Source: Methanomicrobiales archaeon HGW-Methanomicrobiales-3 (GTDB lineage Archaea; Halobacteriota; Methanomicrobia; Methanomicrobiales; Methanospirillaceae). From it: a stretch of DNA of 64,000 nt. Numbering within the stretch: the first letter of the stretch is position 1; each line of letters starts with the position of its first letter. Positions 55,271 to 63,945 of this stretch are shown here, in pieces. The translations under genes were made by a program, and so were the position numbers. Location: NCBI GenBank assembly GCA_002839605.1, contig PGYK01000001.1:248001-312000 (forward strand). The letters are read 5' to 3'. The notes beneath the pieces are model-generated. The model saw nothing but the letters and a program-made list of their open reading frames with translations. It ran no database searches and was not told the origin of the DNA.

Positions 55271-55332
55271 TGCAGCCCAATCACAAAAACCGGCCCTTGG
55301 TCCGGACCAAAAAAGAGGAGCCGCAGTCCCCC

Positions 55333-56031
55333 CTAAAACACGTTCGCTTCCGAATACACCAGCACCTGGTCCTGCTGGATCTCGTACGGCTTGATCTCGC
55401 GGGAGTGCGCCGACATCCGCATCTTGACCACTTCGAGGGCAAGGTGGACATCGGTTAAGTCCGAGGGCCGGACGTACCGCAGCAGGATGACCGTGTCCGA
55501 GAGGTACTCGATGAGGCCGTGCCGGCTTGAGAAGACATTGTCCTTGTCCGTCTCTGAGGTCATCATGATGGTACATTTCTTGTCCCGGAGCCCCTCGATG
55601 AAATGGAACATCTCCTGGCGCCGCTCGGAATCTGTCGTAAAGAGATCCTCAAAGAGAGAGATGGGATCGATGACCACCCGGGTTGCCCCCACCTGCTCGA
55701 TGAGACGCGGCAGTTCGTTCTTGATCCGGTTGTTGGCGAGGTTGAAGTCCGTAGGATCGAGCTTGATGACAAACAGCGCGGTGTTCAGGTAGGGTGTAAC
55801 ATCCCAGCCTTTCAGCCGCATGTACTCTACGATCCGCTCCTGCCGCTCCTCGAGGCTGATGTAGATGACCTTCTCCTCCTTCTTTAACCCGTCCCAGACA
55901 AACTCAAGGGAGAACGTGGTCTTGCCGGTACCATACGTCCCGATAACCGCACAGATGCTCTCCGGAATCAGGCCGCCACCGAGCATATCATCAAGCCCCA
56001 CGATCCCGACCTTGACCCGCCCGCTGTTCAT
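55333..56031 (-). CDS. KaiC/ArlH-like RecA-fold ATPase, intact P-loop
   Basis: 232 residues. Walker A is GTYGTGKTT, Walker B VVIDPISL, with KaiC-like features (GIVGLDDMLGGGLIPES, EERQERIVEYMRLKGWD). A single KaiC domain of about 230 residues matches archaellum protein ArlH (FlaH). The start at 56031 overlaps the upstream gene in ATGA, so the two proteins are translationally coupled. It is divergent from an ArlI/ArlJ-like pair. Confidence 0.85.
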   Translation of the reverse strand: MNSGRVKVGIVGLDDMLGGGLIPESICAVIGTYGTGKTTFSLEFVWDGLKKEEKVIYISLEERQERIVEYMRLKGWDVTPYLNTALFVIKLDPTDFNLANNRIKNELPRLIEQVGATRVVIDPISLFEDLFTTDSERRQEMFHFIEGLRDKKCTIMMTSETDKDNVFSSRHGLIEYLSDTVILLRYVRPSDLTDVHLALEVVKMRMSAHSREIKPYEIQQDQVLVYSEANVF

Positions 56032-56855
56032 ATGACCACCCGGATATTGCTCACTTCAAACCCGCCGGTCGTCGAGATCCTGACAGCAAACTTCACGAGA
56101 TCGCGCTCTTCGAGCTGGGGCATGACGCCCCGGAACTTCTCAAAATACATCACCCGGTGCCTCCGTGCACCCGTGCTCTCCTCCCATTTGAAGAGCACCA
56201 CCGCATCGGCAATCTCCGCCAGTTCCCGCTCCTTTGAAGGTTCGAGAATCCCCTGGCTGAGCAGCAGGTAGGTAGTTATCCCCCGCTGCTTGGAGACCCG
56301 CTGGAGGCCCCGCATAAAGCCGGTCATGTTCTCCCACGAACCGGGGATCATGGACTGGGTAGCGATATCGGTAACCGAATCCAGCACAACAAGCCCGCCC
56401 GGTTTTGTCGCGTTGATGACATTTGCCAGCTGGACAAGAATGTTTTCGTGGCCGGACCGTTTCTGGAGGCGCGTAAAGATATCGCTGTGGCTGTACCAGT
56501 CATCCGGCACCACGCTGCGATCGAAATAGAGCTCAGATAAGTCGTCAAACTGGATTGCGCCCACCAGGTTTTCCAGGTCATTGACATGCAGGGAATTCAG
56601 CATCTCCTGCCGTACATCCTCCTTGATCCGGGTGAAGGTGATGTACCGGATCTCTGTGGGGACAACAACGCCTTCCGGTGCACCTGCCGGCCGGGGGCTC
56701 AGGTTATTGACGATCGAGCTGAAAACAAACTCGTAGTTGCCCGCTCCGAGATCCCCAAGGAGCAATATCACCGAACCCTGGGGAACCCCACCATCAAGGA
56801 TGGGATCAAGGGAGGCGATCCCGGTCGGCATTTTTTGTAACATTGTCTCTGGCAT
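56028..56855 (-). CDS. KaiC/ArlH-like protein with degenerate P-loop
   Basis: 275 residues. A KaiC-like domain (PTGIASLDPILDGGVPQGSV), but the P-loop reads GDLGAGNYEF: Asn replaces the invariant Lys and Tyr the Thr. The Walker B strand GLVVLDSVTDI is kept. It probably binds but does not hydrolyse ATP, or binds none. It is the first gene of the pair. ArlH itself is known to bind ATP without strong hydrolysis, so a regulatory subunit is plausible. Confidence 0.8.
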   Translation of the reverse strand: MPETMLQKMPTGIASLDPILDGGVPQGSVILLLGDLGAGNYEFVFSSIVNNLSPRPAGAPEGVVVPTEIRYITFTRIKEDVRQEMLNSLHVNDLENLVGAIQFDDLSELYFDRSVVPDDWYSHSDIFTRLQKRSGHENILVQLANVINATKPGGLVVLDSVTDIATQSMIPGSWENMTGFMRGLQRVSKQRGITTYLLLSQGILEPSKERELAEIADAVVLFKWEESTGARRHRVMYFEKFRGVMPQLEERDLVKFAVRISTTGGFEVSNIRVVI

Positions 56856-57011
56856 CTGTTCGCCTCACTACAAAATAATCGGGGATTGTATTCGCACAAG
56901 AGACTCGCATGGAGTCACTGATAAAGATATCTGTCCTGCGGTACACGAAAAAAGAAAAAAATGCCGGACAATTTCCAAACAGGGCACGCATCCTCCTGCA
57001 ATGACCCATAC

Positions 57012-57020
57012 TTATATAGA
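57012..57020 (+). promoter_or_regulatory. TATA box of the secretion ATPase operon
   Basis: TTATATAGA lies about 60 bases before the ATG at 57079; the expected start is near 57042. Confidence 0.5.
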
Positions 57021-57078
57021 ATGGTTACCCGAATTATAATCCGGGAATACCCAAATTAACCGGTAGCGGGACGGCAAT

Positions 57079-58872
57079 ATGCAGATCAAGGATTTTTTCA
57101 AATCCATCGGGAGAGAAGCCCCTGATGGCGAGCCAATCACGAAACCTCAGGATCCTGTCGTGGGCGAACCAGAACTCCCGCCAGCAGATGCCCCTGTGGC
57201 AGAACCAGTACCGGAACCCCCCGCGCCCGTTCCTGGTCCCGCTCCTGCACCCCCCGTCCCCGCCAGCCCGCCAGCACAAAAGAGCCCGGATGCAACCTAC
57301 CGCCACTACTTCCGTCTCCTGAAAGGAAAAGCCGCATCCAAAATCGAGGAATATGACTTCGAACGCCACGGAAGCCTTGTCGAAGCGGATATTCCTGACG
57401 AATATGAGCAGCTGGACCAGTACTGGATCGAGAAAGGGCGGTCCCTCATCATCATCGGCCACAACAAGCGGACCAACCAGAAAGAGTACCTGTTGTTCGA
57501 GCCCGCCCTCTCGGATTTCGAATACGAGCTCCTCGAACGTCTTCATGAAGACCTTCGCGATGTCCTCATCCTGACAAGCGACGAGATCCGGAAAGACCGC
57601 AAGCAGATCCTCTTAGAGAAGATGCAACGCCTGGTTGACGATTACGGTCTCTCGCTTGAATCAACAACAATGTTCAAGCTCCAGTATTTCCTTATCCGGA
57701 ACTTTATCGGATGGTCGCGGATCGATCCGCTCATGAAAGACCCGATGCTTGAGGATATCTCCTGCGACGGTAACAATATCCCCCTCTTCCTGTACCACCG
57801 GCAGTACCGGAACATCATGACCAACATCATGTTCGAGTCCGATGTCCTGTACTCGCTTGCAATCACCCTTGCCCAACGGTCCGGGAAGCACATCTCCACC
57901 GGCTCGCCTATGATCGACGCCACCCTGCCGGAAGGCTCCCGGCTGCAACTGACCCTTGGCACGGAAGTGACCACCCGGGGAACCTCGTTTACCATCCGTA
58001 AGTTCCGGGAGGAACCGTTCTCTCCCATCGAACTCATGGAGAACGGGACGTTCAATGCCGACTCGCTCGTCTATTTCTGGCTCGCCATCGAGAACAACAA
58101 GAGCCTGATCTTTATCGGCGGGACCGCGTCAGGCAAGACCACCTCGCTCAACGCGGTCTCTCTCTTCATCCCCCCGGTTGCAAAAGTGGTCAGCATCGAG
58201 GATACCCGGGAAATTACCCTCTACCACGACAACTGGATCGCGAGTGTCACCCGCGAAGCCTTAACCGAAGGCGGCAATGCCATCAACATGTTCGACCTGC
58301 TCCGGGCTGCGATGCGGCAGCGGCCCGAATTCATCCTTGTGGGCGAAGTCCGTGGTCCCGAGGCCCAGACGCTCTTCCAGGCCATGAACACCGGGCACAC
58401 CACGTTCTCGACCATGCACGCGGGCAGTGTCGACGCGGCCATTCACCGTCTGGAGAGCGAACCCCTCAATGTGCCCCGGAACATGATGCAGGCGTTAAAC
58501 ATCCTGAGCGTCCAGGGTCTCATCTACCGCGGCACTGAACGGGTCCGTCGGGTCCAGGAAGTAGTCGAGATCGCCGGCATCGACCCCACCACCGGCAATC
58601 TCCGGGTGAACAATGTCTTTGTCTATGACCCGGTTTACGACGTATTCAGCTACACGGGCCGGTCGCAGGTCTACATGGACATCACGGAGAAACGCGGCTG
58701 GACCCGCGAACAGCTCGAAAAGGAGATCGGGGTCCGGAAATCGGTTCTCCTTGCCATGCAGGCGCAGGACATCAAGGACTACATCTCGGTAGCCTCGCTC
58801 TTCCACGCCTACAACATCAATCCAAAGAACGTGCTTGCCAACATCGCCGACCTGCGTAAGGTAATCCAATGA
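57079..58872 (+). CDS. Type II/IV secretion ATPase (ArlI/GspE/TadA-like)
   Basis: 597 residues. After 12 residues of membrane-binding type (MQIKDFFKSIGRE) a Pro/Ala/Glu-rich linker runs to about residue 75. Then come the N-terminal domain and the RecA-like motor: Walker A GGTASGKTT (about 347-355), VVSIEDTREIT (Asp box), EFILVGEVRGPEAQTL (Walker B) and GHTTFSTMHAG (His box). It powers a pilus-like or archaellum-like machine. The stop overlaps the next gene (ATGA). Confidence 0.9.
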   Translation: MQIKDFFKSIGREAPDGEPITKPQDPVVGEPELPPADAPVAEPVPEPPAPVPGPAPAPPVPASPPAQKSPDATYRHYFRLLKGKAASKIEEYDFERHGSLVEADIPDEYEQLDQYWIEKGRSLIIIGHNKRTNQKEYLLFEPALSDFEYELLERLHEDLRDVLILTSDEIRKDRKQILLEKMQRLVDDYGLSLESTTMFKLQYFLIRNFIGWSRIDPLMKDPMLEDISCDGNNIPLFLYHRQYRNIMTNIMFESDVLYSLAITLAQRSGKHISTGSPMIDATLPEGSRLQLTLGTEVTTRGTSFTIRKFREEPFSPIELMENGTFNADSLVYFWLAIENNKSLIFIGGTASGKTTSLNAVSLFIPPVAKVVSIEDTREITLYHDNWIASVTREALTEGGNAINMFDLLRAAMRQRPEFILVGEVRGPEAQTLFQAMNTGHTTFSTMHAGSVDAAIHRLESEPLNVPRNMMQALNILSVQGLIYRGTERVRRVQEVVEIAGIDPTTGNLRVNNVFVYDPVYDVFSYTGRSQVYMDITEKRGWTREQLEKEIGVRKSVLLAMQAQDIKDYISVASLFHAYNINPKNVLANIADLRKVIQ

Positions 58873-60800
58873 TTGTCCGGGACTACATCCACCGGTGGGT
58901 CCACAAAGACCCGGTCAGGTTTCACAGCCTGCATGCCGACCTGATCTCGGCCCGGAGCGGAATGACGCTGGAACAGTATCTCGGGCAGGTGATCCGGGTT
59001 TCGTTATTGTCCGGTGTCCTGCTTGCTGTTCTTGGCTATTTTGCCAGCGCATTCCTCTCCCTGCAGGTGGTGACCGGAAAAGCCGGCATCACCAATGTCT
59101 TCAATGTCCAGATGCCGGTCATCTTCAATGCAGTCTACCCGACCGTGTATGTGCAGGCGTTCGTGGTCATTGCCGCATTCTTACTCGGCACCTATGCCGG
59201 CTATCTCCTGATGCTAAAAATGCCCGGCATCAATAAGGGGAGCCGATCGATCAAGATCAACTTAACCCTCCATAACGCCGTTGCCTACATGTACGCCATG
59301 CGACGGGGCGGCGCCCAGCTGATGACCATCTTCCGGTCCCTCTCGGACCGGGCAAATATCTATGGCGAGGTTGCGCTCGAGTTCCGCCAGATCGTGCGGG
59401 ACGCAGACTTCTTTGGCTACGATGTGGTCTCGGCAATCCGTCACCTTGCGGAGACCACCCCTTCAGAAAAACTCAAGAATTTCCTTGAAGATCTCCTCTC
59501 TGTCATCGAGAGCGGGGGCGACATGGCCGATTTTCTTGGTACCCGTGTGCGGATGTACCAGGAAGAGGCCCGCTTTGAGCAGCGCCAGTTCTTAAACGTC
59601 CTCTCCATTGTTGCGGAATCCTACGTCACCATGTTCGTTGCCGGCCCGCTCTTTCTCATCATCATCATGGTCGTCATGGGTATGATGGGCGGTTCAGCAG
59701 TACTCCAGCTTGCGCTCGTCACATACGCCATCATGCCCATCGGGTCTCTCGTCTTCATCCTCTTAATCGACCTCATCTCCATCAAGGCGGAGCGGACGGA
59801 GCGGTATGTCCGGACCAAGTGGCTCCATACCTATTCTGACGTGCGCATCTCAAGAAAAGAGGGCGAACAACCCTTGTTTGAACAACTCAAGAAGTACGAC
59901 CGTCTCCGGGCGATCGTCCACTACCTCAAACATCCGCTGGAGAGTTTTGTCAGCAACGTGAACCACACCCTCTACATCACCGTTCCCGTTGCGATTCTCT
60001 ATATCCTCATGGTCCTTGTCCGGGTTCCCCAGTACCAGGATCTTGAGATCTATATCGGTGTCGTGGACGACCACATCGTCATCGGGCTCCTCATCGTGAT
60101 GATCCCGTACGCCATCTTTTACGAGATCTGGTCCCGGAAGGTACTGGGTATCCAGGCCCTGATCCCGGACTTTCTGGAACGGATGGCCGGGATCAACCAG
60201 GTCGGGCTCACCATTGCGCAGGCGATCGCCATCATGGTGAACACGAACCTCGGCCTGCTCAGTTACGAGATCCGGCGTATCAAGCGCGATATGGACTGGG
60301 GTGCCAACTTCACCGAAGCCCTGATGCGGTTTGAAGAACGGGTCAGCACCCCCACGATCGCCCGTACTGTCACCCTGATCACCAAGGCAAGCGAGATGAG
60401 CGGACAGATCAACGAGGTGCTCTCGATCGCGTCAAGCGATGCCAAGATGAGCGAGGTCCTGAAACGGGAGCGTCTTGCCGAGATGTTCATCTATACCGCG
60501 ATTGTCTATCTCTCGTTCTTCGTCTTCCTCTTCGTTGTCGCGGTCCTGACCACCCAGTTCCTGCCGGTTCTTGCAGATGTCTCGATGTCCGGTATCCCCC
60601 AGACCGGGGCACTCTCGGGCCTGGGATCGATCCCCATCGTGACCTTTGGCAGGCTGCTGTACCACGCGTGCCTTGTCCAGGCCCTCTTCTCGGGGTTAAT
60701 TGCCGGGCAGATGGGAGAATCCGCGGTCTCGGCCGGGGTCAAGCACTCCTGCGTCCTGCTCATCATCGCCCTTGTCGCGTTCAACTTTGTGCTCATATGA
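58869..60800 (+). CDS. Type II secretion F-domain membrane platform (ArlJ/TadC-like)
   Basis: 643 residues. Two F-type helical domains (AVAYMYAMRRGGAQLMTIFRSL near residue 135; FLERMAGINQVGLTIAQAIAI near 435) separated and followed by membrane helices, about 8-9 in all (VSLLSGVLLAVLGYFASAFLS, TMFVAGPLFLIIIMVVMGMMGG, IYTAIVYLSFFVFLFVVAVLT). It forms the membrane base on which the ATPase acts. Overlaps the ATPase gene by 4 bases. No pilin or prepilin peptidase gene is within the window. Confidence 0.9.
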   Translation: MIVRDYIHRWVHKDPVRFHSLHADLISARSGMTLEQYLGQVIRVSLLSGVLLAVLGYFASAFLSLQVVTGKAGITNVFNVQMPVIFNAVYPTVYVQAFVVIAAFLLGTYAGYLLMLKMPGINKGSRSIKINLTLHNAVAYMYAMRRGGAQLMTIFRSLSDRANIYGEVALEFRQIVRDADFFGYDVVSAIRHLAETTPSEKLKNFLEDLLSVIESGGDMADFLGTRVRMYQEEARFEQRQFLNVLSIVAESYVTMFVAGPLFLIIIMVVMGMMGGSAVLQLALVTYAIMPIGSLVFILLIDLISIKAERTERYVRTKWLHTYSDVRISRKEGEQPLFEQLKKYDRLRAIVHYLKHPLESFVSNVNHTLYITVPVAILYILMVLVRVPQYQDLEIYIGVVDDHIVIGLLIVMIPYAIFYEIWSRKVLGIQALIPDFLERMAGINQVGLTIAQAIAIMVNTNLGLLSYEIRRIKRDMDWGANFTEALMRFEERVSTPTIARTVTLITKASEMSGQINEVLSIASSDAKMSEVLKRERLAEMFIYTAIVYLSFFVFLFVVAVLTTQFLPVLADVSMSGIPQTGALSGLGSIPIVTFGRLLYHACLVQALFSGLIAGQMGESAVSAGVKHSCVLLIIALVAFNFVLI

Positions 60801-60885
60801 GGCGGATGTCCCAGACAGGCAGGATACGTCATTGGGATAACCTTAAATCTTTATGATGAAGAAGTCGTTATGAGGTGAGTGAACG

Positions 60886-61050
60886 ATGTGCACTGTCGGT
60901 GGAGGTCCATCAGGGGATCTCGATTTCGATGACCGGGTAAAAGCAAGAAAGTTCCGTTGCAACGACTGCGAGGAAGAATTCTCCCACATCAACCCGGATA
61001 AAAAACCCATCTGCCCCAACTGTGATTCGGACAATGTCAAAGAGACATGA
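60886..61050 (+). CDS. Small zinc-ribbon protein
   Basis: 54 residues: MCTVGGGPSGDLDFDDRVKA, then a four-Cys zinc ribbon (CNDCEEEF and CPNCDSDN). The GAGGTGAG upstream is a ribosome-binding site and the stop overlaps the next ATG (ATGA), so it is a real and coupled gene. It may bind nucleic acid or a protein partner. Family not recognised. Confidence 0.75.
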   Translation: MCTVGGGPSGDLDFDDRVKARKFRCNDCEEEFSHINPDKKPICPNCDSDNVKET

Positions 61051-61523
61051 TCCAGACACTTGGGGGACCCGAGTTCCTGCTTATTTCAGGATCCCGATCT
61101 TTTTTACTGGTTGCGCAGGCAGGCGCCATGTTTGCACTCTGCATCGAGACCATGGATGCGGAATATTGCCAGACGCTGGAACCGCATGACCTTGTTGCGG
61201 CGTCAGCACCCGAAGGAGGGCCACTCGAACCGGCGATTATGCTCATCGAGTTTGTCCGGAAATACCGCATACCGGTCACGGTCCTGCCCCGCAATCACCC
61301 CGGGTCAAAACGGTTCCCGTACCTGGTATCCGCAGGGCCGGCGATCCATACCAGTTGCAGCATCCGGCGGGGAACTCATCCCGAGCAGCACCTTCTCTGC
61401 TCCCACGATGAACTGGCCGGAATCGTGCTGAAGGGAACCAAAACCGGGGTTGAAGTCCAAAACCTTCCCGATGAAGCCACCGTTCAGCGGCTCACATACC
61501 ACTTCTTACTGGATCCCGTGTGA
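61047..61523 (+). CDS. Conserved hypothetical protein of 158 residues
   Basis: Soluble; the first 40 residues are hydrophobic strands (PEFLLISGSRSFLLVAQAGA) and Cys/His residues lie in HTSCSIRRGTHPEQHLLCSH, which could bind a metal. It overlaps the zinc-ribbon gene by 4 bases, and the two probably form one unit. It lies just before the ATP synthase operon with its own promoter in between. I do not recognise the family. Confidence 0.6.
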   Translation: MIQTLGGPEFLLISGSRSFLLVAQAGAMFALCIETMDAEYCQTLEPHDLVAASAPEGGPLEPAIMLIEFVRKYRIPVTVLPRNHPGSKRFPYLVSAGPAIHTSCSIRRGTHPEQHLLCSHDELAGIVLKGTKTGVEVQNLPDEATVQRLTYHFLLDPV

Positions 61524-61584
61524 ATGAAACCGGGGCTCAAGTCGCATCTTCCCGTTTCCGATAACCGAAGCCACGAAATAACAA

Positions 61585-61594
61585 TACATATATC
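61585..61594 (+). promoter_or_regulatory. TATA box of the A1Ao ATP synthase operon
   Basis: TACATATATC lies about 45-55 bases before the ahaH ATG; a GGAGGG ribosome-binding site follows. Confidence 0.6.
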
Positions 61595-61637
61595 CCAATT
61601 TTCCCAACTATTGTACTTGCCGTGAGAGGAGGGTTGG

Positions 61638-61967
61638 ATGAAGACTGAGGTCCTAAGAGACATCAAAAAAGCTGAAGAAGAGTACCAGTCCACCATCAGC
61701 AAGGCTCAGGATGAGAAGAAGCAACGACATTCTCAGGCCGAGCTCGAGGCTGATAACCTGGTATCCAAGGCGCAGAGTAATGCAGAACAATACAAAAAGC
61801 TGAAACTGGAAGAAGCACGGCACCAGGCGGCACTTAAGCACGCTGAAATCATAAAAAGTGGCAATCAGCGCGCAGCGACACTCAAGGTGAAAGGCGAACA
61901 GAACCTTTCAAATGCAGTGCAGCTGCTGGTTTTGCGGTTTAAGGAGCAGCTGCATGTTAAAGCCTAA
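61638..61967 (+). CDS. ahaH: A-type ATP synthase subunit H
   Basis: 109 residues, almost wholly helical and charged (RDIKKAEEEYQSTISKAQDE, KKLKLEEARHQAALKHAEII), the right-handed coiled coil that forms the peripheral stalk with subunit E. First gene of the operon. Its 3' end overlaps ahaI by 14 bases. Confidence 0.9.
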   Translation: MKTEVLRDIKKAEEEYQSTISKAQDEKKQRHSQAELEADNLVSKAQSNAEQYKKLKLEEARHQAALKHAEIIKSGNQRAATLKVKGEQNLSNAVQLLVLRFKEQLHVKA

Positions 61968-63942
61968 GCGGATGAGCCGGCTTCTCATCGCCGCCTCACG
62001 GGACCAGATGGCCCCGGTTATTGCGGAACTGTACCGCCATAACCTGTTCCACATCGAGGAGTATGTCGATGCCGGGGCAGAAGGCTACGAGGGCTTTAAG
62101 ATAGGTTCGCCTCTTTCAGGTGCAAGCGAAAAGTCCGCCGATCTTATCAGGATCCGGGCTATGACCAACGCCGTCGCACTCAGTGCAGACGACGTAGATG
62201 CAGCCCCGTCCTGTTCGCGGGACGAGCTGCAGACAAGAATCGAAAAAGAACTTCCGGTTCTTGCGCGGGAAGTCGAAGAGCTGACGGTCAGGCGCTCAAA
62301 ACTCGACACCCGGGTAAAGGAACTCGAACAGAAGATTGTCGAGATCACCCCGTTTCTGGATGTACCGGCTGACCTGAATCTGTATCACGGTTACAAGAGA
62401 TTCACCACCATTGCCGGCTACGTCTCCCGCGAAGTTATCATACCCGTCCCCTGCGAGATGCATTTCTCAAAAGGGAAGGAGAAGAATTTCCTTGTTGTTG
62501 TGTACCCGACCGAGCAGAGGGCAGATGTTGAAAAGGCCCTTGCAGAAGCCGGGTTCCAGTCGGTTCCCGTTCCAAACGAGTCCGGGTCCCCGAAAGGCCG
62601 CATCGAGTTTTATCAGGGCGAGATTGCGACCCTGAACAGGGAGATCGAAGAGATCAGCAGAACGCTCGACCAGGTCAAGGCAAAACACGCGAGTTTCCTT
62701 GTTGCCTGTGAAGAGCTCCTAAAAGCAGAAGTTGACCAGACCGAAGCCCCGCTCCGGTTTGCAACAACGAAACAGACGTTCGTTGCAGAAGGGTGGGTCC
62801 CGACAGATCAGGTCACCGCGGTAACAAACTCCCTTGTCCATGTTGCCGAGGGGAAGATCTTTGTAACGGTATTGCCAACAGACCTCGAGCATGATTCTGT
62901 ACCGGTGGAATACAACAACCCGGACTTTGCCAAACCAACGCAGGTCTTAATGGATGTGTATTCCCGGCCCAGTTACACCGAGGTTGACCCGACCCTGATG
63001 ATCGCTGTCGTATTTCCCATCTTCTTTGGGTTGATCCTTGGCGATGTCGGGTACGGCCTGATACTCCTGATTATGTCCATGGCGCTTCGGAAGTATCTCA
63101 AGGGCGAAGCAGGCAACCAGTTGCTTGACGTTTTACGAAACGCCAGTCTGTCAAGTATCTTCTTTGGTATCATATTCAGCGAGTTTCTGGGCTTTGCAAT
63201 TCCCGGGTGGAACCCGGTGCTGTACTCCCGTCACCTCATGTCAGGTGAGCACGGCGGGCATGGCCCGAACATTCCGGAACTGATGGTCCTGTCCATCTGG
63301 ATCGGTATTGCACACATCACGCTTGGCAGGCTGCTTGGCATGTACAACCATGCAAAACAGGATCATGGTCACCACCGGACGCTTGCCGTTATGGCGAATT
63401 TCGGGTGGCTTGCCGTGATGTGGGGGATCATCCTTGCAATCTGGTCGGTAGCAGCAGTTCCGCTGATGCCCGACTTTACCGGTCTTCCGGCGCTTGCAAC
63501 CGTGCCGGGTCTCGGGCTTGGCCTGAATCTTACCATGTTCATCGGAGGAGCACTCATCCTTGTGGGTATCATCTTCATTGCACGGGAATCCGTTCTTGAA
63601 GTGATCGAGTTGCCCACGATCGTGTCCCACGTGCTCTCGTATGCCCGTATTGTTGCGGTCGGCCTCTCGTCGGTCGCCATTGCAATGGTCGTGAACTTCA
63701 TGACCTTTGATATGTTCATCAATCCGGCGCTTGAAAATTTCTCGATTATCAGTATCGTTCTGATCCTTATCGGTCTGGGGATATTCCTCTTCGGGCATAC
63801 CCTCAATATCGCTCTTGGGATCCTGGGTGGCGGGCTCCACTCGATTCGTTTACATTATGTTGAATTCTTCACCAAGTTCTACAAAGGTGGAGGCAGGAAA
63901 TACAATCCCTTTGGGATGAATCGCAGATTTACGGAGGAATAA
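61954..63942 (+). CDS. ahaI: A-type ATP synthase subunit I (a subunit)
   Basis: 662 residues from ATG 61954 (MLKPKRMSRLLIAASRDQ), with AAGGAG 8 bases before. The N-terminal half is the soluble collar domain with coiled coils (residues about 85-130 and 215-260). The C-terminal half has about eight membrane helices (MIAVVFPIFFGLILGDVGYG to IISIVLILIGLGIFLFGHTL) and includes the conserved Arg region SYARIVAVGLSSVAIA that faces the rotor. It conducts Na+ or H+ to drive ATP synthesis. Confidence 0.95.
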   Translation: MLKPKRMSRLLIAASRDQMAPVIAELYRHNLFHIEEYVDAGAEGYEGFKIGSPLSGASEKSADLIRIRAMTNAVALSADDVDAAPSCSRDELQTRIEKELPVLAREVEELTVRRSKLDTRVKELEQKIVEITPFLDVPADLNLYHGYKRFTTIAGYVSREVIIPVPCEMHFSKGKEKNFLVVVYPTEQRADVEKALAEAGFQSVPVPNESGSPKGRIEFYQGEIATLNREIEEISRTLDQVKAKHASFLVACEELLKAEVDQTEAPLRFATTKQTFVAEGWVPTDQVTAVTNSLVHVAEGKIFVTVLPTDLEHDSVPVEYNNPDFAKPTQVLMDVYSRPSYTEVDPTLMIAVVFPIFFGLILGDVGYGLILLIMSMALRKYLKGEAGNQLLDVLRNASLSSIFFGIIFSEFLGFAIPGWNPVLYSRHLMSGEHGGHGPNIPELMVLSIWIGIAHITLGRLLGMYNHAKQDHGHHRTLAVMANFGWLAVMWGIILAIWSVAAVPLMPDFTGLPALATVPGLGLGLNLTMFIGGALILVGIIFIARESVLEVIELPTIVSHVLSYARIVAVGLSSVAIAMVVNFMTFDMFINPALENFSIISIVLILIGLGIFLFGHTLNIALGILGGGLHSIRLHYVEFFTKFYKGGGRKYNPFGMNRRFTEE

Positions 63943-63945
63943 ATT

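Noticed and set aside
54872-55284. Overlapping frames on both strands in the second repeat block (69, 91 and 121 residues)
   Set aside because: All are explained by the AATCGATC/GCGATC repeats; composition is unlike neighbouring genes.
55333-56855. Circadian clock function for the KaiC-like pair
   Set aside because: Each has a single KaiC domain and no KaiA or KaiB gene is present; an ArlH-like role fits the context better.
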